A DNA stretch of 18,134 nucleotides. Origin: Candidatus Aerophobota bacterium. GTDB taxonomy: Bacteria > Aerophobota > Aerophobia > Aerophobales > B3-G15. Both the position numbers and the translations under genes were made by a program. The DNA lies in assembly GCA_014859225.1 (NCBI GenBank), contig JACUUP010000020.1:1-18134 (forward strand), written 5' to 3'. The notes beneath the pieces were generated by a model, which did not search any database, was not told the DNA's origin, and saw nothing but the letters and a program-made list of their open reading frames with translations. Below, piece after piece: positions 13,349-18,134 of the stretch (positions within the stretch are counted from its first letter, which is position 1; the number at the start of each line of letters is the position of its first letter).

Positions 13349-14619
13349 GAGCTTGCATCACCTTTCAAAAAATTGCTAAATACCTCAAATTCTTCAGTTT
13401 CTATTTCCTGCTGCATCCCTGAGTGCATATTTTTAAGGATGAATTTTCCTTTTCTTATTTCCCCTTCTCCAATTATCAATACCCAGGAAAAATTTTCCCT
13501 GTTAGCCTGTTTTAGCTGAGATGAAAGACCCTTATTGGTAAGATTGATTTTTACCGCAATACCCTGGGAGCGGATGATGCTGGCAACCTGTATTGCTTCC
13601 TCTACACTTTTCTCCCCAATTGTAGCCATAAAAACACCTTGAGGCGCAGGCTTTGATAAATCTACTCCAGCTTTTTCCAGGCTAAAAAGTAGGCGTTCCA
13701 CACCAATGGCAAAACCAGTAGCAGGAGTGGGGGGACCTCCTAATTGTTCTACTAAATTATCGTATCTTCCCCCGGCACATACAGCGTCCTGGGAGCCAAG
13801 ATAAGAAGATATAATCTCAAAAATAGTGCGGGTGTAATAATCAAGACCCCTCACAAGGTAAGGATTTATTGTATGAGCAATCTTTAACCTGCAAAGGCCC
13901 CCTGTTACCTTATCAAAATGTTCCTGGCAGGATGAACAGGTGAAATCTTGTATCCTGGGGGCTTTCTCTAAAACAGCCCTGCAGGTAGCACTCTTGCAAT
14001 CTAAAATGCGCAGTGGATTGTAGCGAAAACGCCTCCTGCAAGTTGAACAAAGCACATCTAAATATTTTCCCAGATAGACCTTCAACTCCTCTATATATTT
14101 ATACCTGCATTTTTTGCAGCCGATACTGTTAACTTGAACCTGTATATTGTCAAGACCCATCCCTTTCAAGAAATCGTGTGCCATCTCAATAATTTCTACA
14201 TCAAGCCAGGGGCTCTCCTCACCAAAACATTCAACACCAATCTGATAAAACTCCCGCAAGCGACCTGCTTGAGGTCTTTCGTATCTAAACATGGGACCTG
14301 CATAATAAACCTTCCAATTTTTTTCTTTAGCATAAATTTTGTGTTCCACGTAAGCTCTAACAATCCCGGCAGTGCCTTCAGGTCTTAAAGAAATGCTTCT
14401 TCCCCCTTTATCTTTGAACGTGTACATCTGTTTCCCCACATCAGTCTCCTGACCCACGCTGCGCAGAAAAAGCTCTGTTTTCTCAAAAGTAGGCACCATT
14501 ATCTTTTTATATCCATACAAGGAAAAAAAATTGCCCGCCTTTTTCTCAATTTCCTCATAATAAGAGGCTCTGGGGAAAAGTATATCCTCCACCCCTTTTG
14601 GTGCGTTTATCATAGCCAT
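13345..14619 (-). CDS. hisS: histidyl-tRNA synthetase
   Basis: A 424-residue class II HisRS. Motif 2 is GPMFRYERPQAGRLREFYQIG (108-128). The histidine-specific motifs are LVRGLDYYTRT (255-265) and GGRYDNL (283-289). Motif 3 is ATGFAIGVERL (300-310). The C-terminal anticodon domain includes GVFMATIG and GLSSQLKQANRENF. The insertion domain has four cysteine pairs (168/171, 191/194, 208/213, 228/231), so it probably binds zinc; I recall Cys-rich insertions in some bacterial HisRS. Two starts compete: ATG 14619, close behind mltG, and ATG 14613, which has AAGGA at a better 6-nt spacing. MltG ends 6 nt upstream. Confidence 0.97.
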   Translation of the reverse strand: MAMINAPKGVEDILFPRASYYEEIEKKAGNFFSLYGYKKIMVPTFEKTELFLRSVGQETDVGKQMYTFKDKGGRSISLRPEGTAGIVRAYVEHKIYAKEKNWKVYYAGPMFRYERPQAGRLREFYQIGVECFGEESPWLDVEIIEMAHDFLKGMGLDNIQVQVNSIGCKKCRYKYIEELKVYLGKYLDVLCSTCRRRFRYNPLRILDCKSATCRAVLEKAPRIQDFTCSSCQEHFDKVTGGLCRLKIAHTINPYLVRGLDYYTRTIFEIISSYLGSQDAVCAGGRYDNLVEQLGGPPTPATGFAIGVERLLFSLEKAGVDLSKPAPQGVFMATIGEKSVEEAIQVASIIRSQGIAVKINLTNKGLSSQLKQANRENFSWVLIIGEGEIRKGKFILKNMHSGMQQEIETEEFEVFSNFLKGDASS

Positions 14620-14625
14620 TCCTTT

Positions 14626-15627
14626 TTATCCCCCCTGATATCCCAGTTGATATTTTTCAATTGCTTGTAAATGTTCCTGGTATGTTGTGCTGAACTCGTG
14701 TGTCCCATCCTTCCTGGACACAAAATAAAGATAATTAACCTGCGCCGGCTCTAAAGCTGCCTTAATGCTATCTACCCCCGGACTACATATAGGGCCAGGA
14801 GGAAGACCTGAATAAATATAGGTATTATAAGGAGAAGGATAAATAAGCATCTGTGTATCTAACCTCACATTAAAACTACCCAGAGCATATTTAACAGTAG
14901 GGTCAGCTCTGAGCCTCATTCCTCTATTTAGCCTGTTATAAAAAACTCCTGCTATCATTGGTCTCTCAAAACTCACCACAGCCTCTTTTTCAATAATGGA
15001 TGCGAGAATGATGAGCTCATGCAAAGATAGTGCATTATCTCTACTCATTTTGTGATATAAGGGAAGAATAGTCTGTTCAAATTTTGTTAAAAACTTACCC
15101 ACTACTCCAACGGGATTCTCTTCCAAAACAAAATCATAAGTGTCGGGAAATAGATATCCTTCCAGGCTATCTTTTGCATCAAGCCAGGGAAATCTCTGGT
15201 AAAAATATTCCGCATTATCTACGAGCTGGAGAAAATTTTGCCTATCCACTATCTGCTTCTCAGCAAGAAGATTAGCCACTTCCCATTTGGGAAGTCCTTC
15301 AGGGAAAGTTACTCTGTAAGTTTTAACCTTCCCTTTAAGCAGTTTATCTACCACGGAAAAAAAGGTGGGACTGGTAAATTCATAAACCCCAGCCTTGAGA
15401 CTGGTATCGTATTTTAAGATTTTTACCATCAGGGAGAAAAAATAAGGATTGGTTATGATTTTGTTTTCCTTTAGTATGTATGAGATCTGGGTTGATGTAA
15501 CACCCGGAGGTATCCTAATCAATACTTTTTTTCTGCTAAAGGAAGGTATAAAAAAATAGGAAACTATTAGAATTATTAAAAAAAACAAGGCCAGCTTCCC
15601 TGTTTTTTTAAGAAAACCGTCCTTCAT
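14626..15627 (-). CDS. mltG: endolytic murein transglycosylase MltG
   Basis: A 333-residue YceG/MltG protein. It cleaves nascent glycan strands at the outer face of the inner membrane and so limits chain length. One membrane segment spans about 11-29. A LysM-like part (VLIRIPPGVTSTQISYILKENKII, 35-58) follows, then the catalytic domain with SLEGYLFPDTYDF (154-166) and ASIIEKEA (209-216), which holds the catalytic glutamate. RLRADPTVKYALG and YNTYIYSGLPPGPICSPG are the other hallmark stretches. Length and motifs are complete. It lies 8 nt downstream of ruvX, a very common bacterial neighbour pair. Confidence 0.95.
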   Translation of the reverse strand: MKDGFLKKTGKLALFFLIILIVSYFFIPSFSRKKVLIRIPPGVTSTQISYILKENKIITNPYFFSLMVKILKYDTSLKAGVYEFTSPTFFSVVDKLLKGKVKTYRVTFPEGLPKWEVANLLAEKQIVDRQNFLQLVDNAEYFYQRFPWLDAKDSLEGYLFPDTYDFVLEENPVGVVGKFLTKFEQTILPLYHKMSRDNALSLHELIILASIIEKEAVVSFERPMIAGVFYNRLNRGMRLRADPTVKYALGSFNVRLDTQMLIYPSPYNTYIYSGLPPGPICSPGVDSIKAALEPAQVNYLYFVSRKDGTHEFSTTYQEHLQAIEKYQLGYQGG

Positions 15628-15635
15628 TATACCAC

Positions 15636-16091
15636 CTATTCTTTTTTAACTTTATCTTTTTTTAATAAATCAAGATAGTTTTGAAGCAGTATAGTGGCTG
15701 CCACTTTATCTTTTAATTTTTTCCTCTTCTGGATACTCAAGCCTCCCTCTTTTAAAAATCTTTCTGCCGCTAAACTGGTAAACCTCTCATCGGCAAAGAT
15801 AACGGGAATATTTACGCTCTTTTCAAGCAGCTTTGCAAACTCTCTCACCTTTTCTGCCTGTCTTCCCTCTCTTCCCTTAAGGTCAAGTGGCATCCCGACA
15901 ACTATAATCCCTGCCTCCTTGGATAAAACCAATTCTTTTATGCGATTAACTTTTTCCTGGATTGAGGAGGAGAGGAATTTAATAGAACAGATTCCCTGCG
16001 CTATGGTTCGGGAGGAATCAGAAACAGCCACTCCAATGCTTCTATCACCTACATCCAAACACAATACTCTCTTCAAGGAGCTAATTTCCAC
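15636..16091 (-). CDS. ruvX: RuvX/YqgF Holliday junction resolvase-like nuclease
   Basis: A 151-residue RNase H-fold protein. VLCLDVGDRSIGVAVSD (9-25) carries the first catalytic Asp. GMPLDLKGREGRQAEKV, FADERFTSLAAERFL (acidic residue) and KDKVAATILLQNYLD (final Asp) complete the family pattern. The family is linked to 16S rRNA 5'-end maturation, and a resolvase role was proposed first. The start at 16091 overlaps the zinc-ribbon gene by 11 nt, implying coupling. Standard length, no anomalies. Confidence 0.93.
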   Translation of the reverse strand: MEISSLKRVLCLDVGDRSIGVAVSDSSRTIAQGICSIKFLSSSIQEKVNRIKELVLSKEAGIIVVGMPLDLKGREGRQAEKVREFAKLLEKSVNIPVIFADERFTSLAAERFLKEGGLSIQKRKKLKDKVAATILLQNYLDLLKKDKVKKE

Positions 16092-16797
16092 CTTTTTTGC
16101 CTAAATATGTGATTCTACTGCAACTTTCACAGTAAACAATCTGACCCCGTCTCATCTGACCAACTAAAGATGGAGAGACTGTCACATTACATCCACCACA
16201 CACTCCATTTTCAACCATGGCTACAGCAAGACCACTTTTAACCCTGCGAAGCTGCTCATACTGGCTATAATAAACCTTACTAATGCGGGAGGATAAACTC
16301 TCTCTTTCTTTTGTCAGGCTCTGTTCATCTTTCTCCAGATTAACTAACCTTTTTTCTAATTTTTCTTTTTCTTTTGTTAATCTCTCTCTATCTATCTGAA
16401 ATTGCTTTTCTAAGGAAGGTATTAATCTAAAAAGTTCGTCCTCTCTTTCCATTAACTGAAGAAGGATATCCTCTTCCCTATCTTTGCTTTTCTTGAGAGT
16501 AGCTATTTCCCTCTCTAAGGCTTCAAATTCATCCCTGGACTTAACTTTGTATTTCTCATCTTCATGTCTTTGCAATTTCTCATCAACATCCTCAACTTCA
16601 AGTTCTTTTCCCATTTTATTTTTACGAGTATTTTTCAGCTCTTCTTTTTTTTTCAGAATATCATCCTGCAGCGTTTTCAATTTTTCCTCTGTCTGCTTAA
16701 GCTCAGAAGTCAAAACCTCTTTTTGTTTTATACCCTCTTCAATTCTTACATCTACATCCTGCAATTTAACTAACAGTTTTATCTGCTCCTCATCCAT
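16081..16797 (-). CDS. coiled-coil C4 zinc-ribbon protein (DUF164/zf-RING_7 type)
   Basis: A 238-residue protein. Residues about 10-180 form a long charged coiled coil (repeated K/E heptads such as LEKRLVNLEKDEQSLTKERESL). The C-terminal zinc ribbon is VCGGCNVTVSPSLVGQMRRGQIVYCESC, with two CxxC pairs. This is the widespread bacterial family with pfam02591; some members are proposed to bind nucleic acid or ribosomes, but no general function is settled. It is the first protein gene after the tRNA cluster, 40 nt from the tRNA-Val CCA end, with no terminator between. The ribosome site is weak. Confidence 0.85.
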   Translation of the reverse strand: MDEEQIKLLVKLQDVDVRIEEGIKQKEVLTSELKQTEEKLKTLQDDILKKKEELKNTRKNKMGKELEVEDVDEKLQRHEDEKYKVKSRDEFEALEREIATLKKSKDREEDILLQLMEREDELFRLIPSLEKQFQIDRERLTKEKEKLEKRLVNLEKDEQSLTKERESLSSRISKVYYSQYEQLRRVKSGLAVAMVENGVCGGCNVTVSPSLVGQMRRGQIVYCESCSRITYLGKKGGN

Positions 16798-16837
16798 CTC
16801 TGTTTTAACTCTTTATTTTTTAGACTTAATTTACAAC

Positions 16838-16912
16838 TGGTGCGGGGTGATGGGCTCGAACCAACGACCTCTTGCTTGTAAGGCAAGCGCTCTTCCACTG
16901 AGCTAACCCCGC
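16838..16912 (-). tRNA. tRNA-Val (anticodon TAC)
   Basis: The cloverleaf folds by eye: acceptor GCGGGGT/ACCCCGC, D arm GCTCAGTGGAAGAGC, anticodon arm CTTGC-CTTACAA-GCAAG with TAC, and TTCGAGC T loop. The encoded CCA is at 16838-16840. The second T-stem pair is T-T (GTTGG opposite CCATC), an internal mismatch not seen in the two neighbours. It is the third of three co-directional tRNAs. Confidence 0.93.
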
Positions 16913-16917
16913 AATAA

Positions 16918-16992
16918 TGGTGCCCCCAGGGGGAATCGAACCCCCATCGCCGGGATGAAAACCCGGTGTCCTATCCGTTAGACTATGGGGAC
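16918..16992 (-). tRNA. tRNA-Glu (anticodon TTC)
   Basis: Acceptor GTCCCCA/TGGGGGC (one G-T pair), anticodon arm CCGGG-TTTTCAT-CCCGG with TTC, T arm GGGGG-TTCGATT-CCCCC, encoded CCA at 16918-16920. It is separated by 3 nt from tRNA-Lys and 5 nt from tRNA-Val. Confidence 0.95.
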
Positions 16993-16995
16993 ATG

Positions 16996-17071
16996 TGGTG
17001 AGCCGTGCAGGGATTGAACCTGCGACCCTCGGCTTAAAAGGCCGATGCTCTACCGACTGAGCTAACGGCTC
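16996..17071 (-). tRNA. tRNA-Lys (anticodon TTT)
   Basis: Acceptor GAGCCGT/ACGGCTC, D arm GCTCAGTCGGTAGAGC, anticodon arm TCGGC-CTTTTAA-GCCGA with TTT, T arm GCAGG-TTCAATC-CCTGC, encoded CCA at 16996-16998. It is the first gene after the operon promoter. Confidence 0.95.
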
Positions 17072-17084
17072 TTCATACTGCCTA

Positions 17085-17114
17085 ATAATATATAAATTTT
17101 AGCAGTAATGTCAA
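17085..17114 (-). promoter_or_regulatory. promoter of the tRNA-led operon
   Basis: On the minus strand TTGACA (17109-17114) is followed after 16 nt by TATATT (17087-17092), or after 18 nt by TATTAT (17085-17090). Transcription would begin about 10 nt before tRNA-Lys. No other promoter as good is seen until the aspS-priA gap. Confidence 0.65.
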
Positions 17115-17161
17115 ACACCTCCGCTCCTTGCCGTTGTCAAAGGTGGGAGCTATTACGATGC

Positions 17162-17189
17162 TGGACATAACAGTGAAGTTTACTATAAT
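17162..17189 (+). promoter_or_regulatory. sigma70-like promoter for the aldo/keto reductase remnant
   Basis: TGGACA (17162-17167), 16 nt, TATAAT (17184-17189). It faces away from the tRNA promoter and precedes a GAGGGG ribosome site and ATG 17223. The expression signals outlived the gene. Confidence 0.5.
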
Positions 17190-17222
17190 AGCGAAACCTT
17201 AAAATAGAAAACGAGGGGAAAG

Positions 17223-17369
17223 ATGAAGAAGAAAATTTTAGGAAAGACAAACCTGCAGGGAACGGAAGTTGGAATGGGGGGCATCCCCATCATGCGCCTT
17301 AGCGCAAAAGAGAGCCCTGCCTACTACAGAAAACTGGAAAAAGAGTACGCCACATCACCGCATGAATAA
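17223..17369 (+). pseudogene. aldo/keto reductase remnant, internally deleted
   Basis: The 48-codon frame opens with MKKKILGKTNLQGTEVGMGG and then IPIMRLS, the classic N-terminal strand of aldo/keto reductases (RxLGKTGxxVSxxGxGG). A charged tail without family motifs follows (PAYYRKLEKEYATSPHE). A full enzyme has about 270-380 residues, so the NADPH-binding barrel and the catalytic Asp-Tyr-Lys-His are absent. The tail may be the original C-terminus joined by an in-frame deletion near codon 27. The promoter and ribosome site are intact, so a short peptide could still be made. It ends 36 nt before the stop of the convergent DUF4143 gene. Confidence 0.65.
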
Positions 17370-17404
17370 AATTTTTTCCTCAGCTTTATCTTTAAAATAG
17401 CTTT

Positions 17405-18134
17405 TTATAAAGAGAGTAAGAATATCTCGGCCGGGATGAAGTATAATAAGCTTTTGCCAATTCTTTCTTGACCATAAAGATTTTTGGTAATAAGAAATGC
17501 CTTATCTTTTCTAAATTTTCTCATGAAATTCTTCAAATTGTCCTTATCTTTTTCCAGTATCCGCTTTTTGTATTTTGCCTCCACCGGGATAATTTCTTTA
17601 TCGGAGATAACAAAATCAACCTCATCGTTTGGTTTCCAATAGTTGAGATTAGCATAGTTTTTCTTACAAAATAAAAAGAGAGCAATCCCAATAACATTTT
17701 CAAATATGAAGCCCAGATTATCCTCTTTTACCTCATAGTCTTTAAGAATAGCGTTTCTCAAACCCTGGTCTATAACCAGAAATTTCTTTTTTGCTTTTAT
17801 CTGTTCTTTAATACCCGCAAACTTTAGGATCTCAGCTATAAGATAGGAAGACTTAAGAAACTCTATGTAATTAATAAGGGTTGAGCGGTCAAGTTTCACA
17901 ACGTCATTTATCGTCTCGTAGGAGAGCAATTTACTCTGGTGGGCAGCGATAAAAGCAAATACTTGCTCAAGGATTTTTACATTTCTTATCCCGAAAAGAC
18001 TTGCTATGTCCTCATAGATTGCCTTCTTGGGAATATCTTCAATTAACATTGTAAACCAACGCAGCCTTGTGTCAAACTGTTTTTTTATTTCAAACCATTC
18101 AGGAAATCCTCCTACGCTTAAATATTCTTTAAAA
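17405..18134 (-). CDS. DUF4143-type ATPase, C-terminal part (cut by the window edge)
   Basis: The frame stays open from the stop at 17405 to the window end, so the 5' part is outside. An in-frame ATG at 18049 is internal, because the preceding codons (FKEYLSVGGFPEWFEIKK) match the end of the AAA+ domain in this family. Next come a winged-helix part (YETINDVVKLDRSTLINYIEFLKSSYLI) and a C-terminal DUF4143 nuclease-like fold with FENVIGIALF, NYWKPNDEVDFVI and IPVEAKYKKR. The last two resemble the D-ExK core of PD-(D/E)xK nucleases. The role of these ATPases is unknown, though they are often variable accessory genes. The visible part has no disruption. Confidence 0.8.
   Translation of the reverse strand, partial: FKEYLSVGGFPEWFEIKKQFDTRLRWFTMLIEDIPKKAIYEDIASLFGIRNVKILEQVFAFIAAHQSKLLSYETINDVVKLDRSTLINYIEFLKSSYLIAEILKFAGIKEQIKAKKKFLVIDQGLRNAILKDYEVKEDNLGFIFENVIGIALFLFCKKNYANLNYWKPNDEVDFVISDKEIIPVEAKYKKRILEKDKDNLKNFMRKFRKDKAFLITKNLYGQERIGKSLLYFIPAEIFLLSL

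Noticed and set aside
11519-14625. T-box or other leader riboswitch controlling the synthetase genes
   Set aside because: hisS, aspS and alaS have no leaders of sufficient length; they begin within 4 nt overlap to about 25 nt gaps of the previous gene.
1-18134. CRISPR array
   Set aside because: No series of short repeats with regular spacers was seen; the repeats present are two- or three-copy duplications of gene pieces.

Overview
The window is AT-rich bacterial chromosomal DNA with Shine-Dalgarno-led genes and recognisable sigma70-type promoters. It comes from an organism with a peptidoglycan wall (MltG and YdcF/SanA-type proteins) and tRNA genes that encode their own CCA ends. I cannot name a phylum. 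The mix of a conserved housekeeping operon and toxin-antitoxin, defence and transposon debris fits an uncultivated anaerobic or sediment-type bacterium, but that is inference.

The right half (about 6983-17114, minus strand) is one tightly packed operon. A perfect TTGACA box at 17109-17114 precedes tRNA-Lys, tRNA-Glu and tRNA-Val. A coiled-coil zinc-ribbon gene, ruvX, mltG, hisS, aspS, priA and alaS follow, with gaps or overlaps of at most about 70 nt and no visible terminator. It combines tRNA supply, three aminoacyl-tRNA synthetases, replication restart and wall synthesis. The PriA protein keeps its zinc cysteines but has lost the usual Walker A, DEEH and AGRAGR sequences. Upstream, facing away, is an internally deleted aldo/keto reductase remnant. 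Beyond it is the 3' part of a DUF4143-type ATPase gene that runs off the window.

The left part (1-6982) is an accessory region built from duplicated pieces. An intact hicB-hicA-ydcF set (956-2029) lies 30 bp downstream of a 70-bp exact copy of the alaS 3' end (2066-2135). The real alaS ends at 6983 and is followed by a decayed hicA-tail/ydcF-head relic. The 4.9 kb between the two alaS tails holds, all on the minus strand: a DUF5678-like small gene, an MNT-HEPN pair, a PIN toxin with its partner, a start-less gene fragment, and a SIR2-domain protein. It also holds an IS remnant on the plus strand and two attC-like hairpins. A 143-bp exact repeat (3372-3514 and 6786-6928) carries a sigma70-like promoter and lies upstream of both the small-gene/MNT-HEPN module and the SIR2 gene. 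The SIR2 gene and the start-less gene are also bracketed by a 20-bp inverted repeat.

The first kilobase (plus strand) has a small zinc-ribbon ORF and an orphan HicB antitoxin with its own promoter. The HicA partner next to it survives only as an N-terminal piece fused out of frame to a C-terminal piece. I read positions 1-6982 as a small defence and toxin-antitoxin island joined to the 3' end of alaS, possibly by recombination between homologous alaS-hicBA-ydcF loci.
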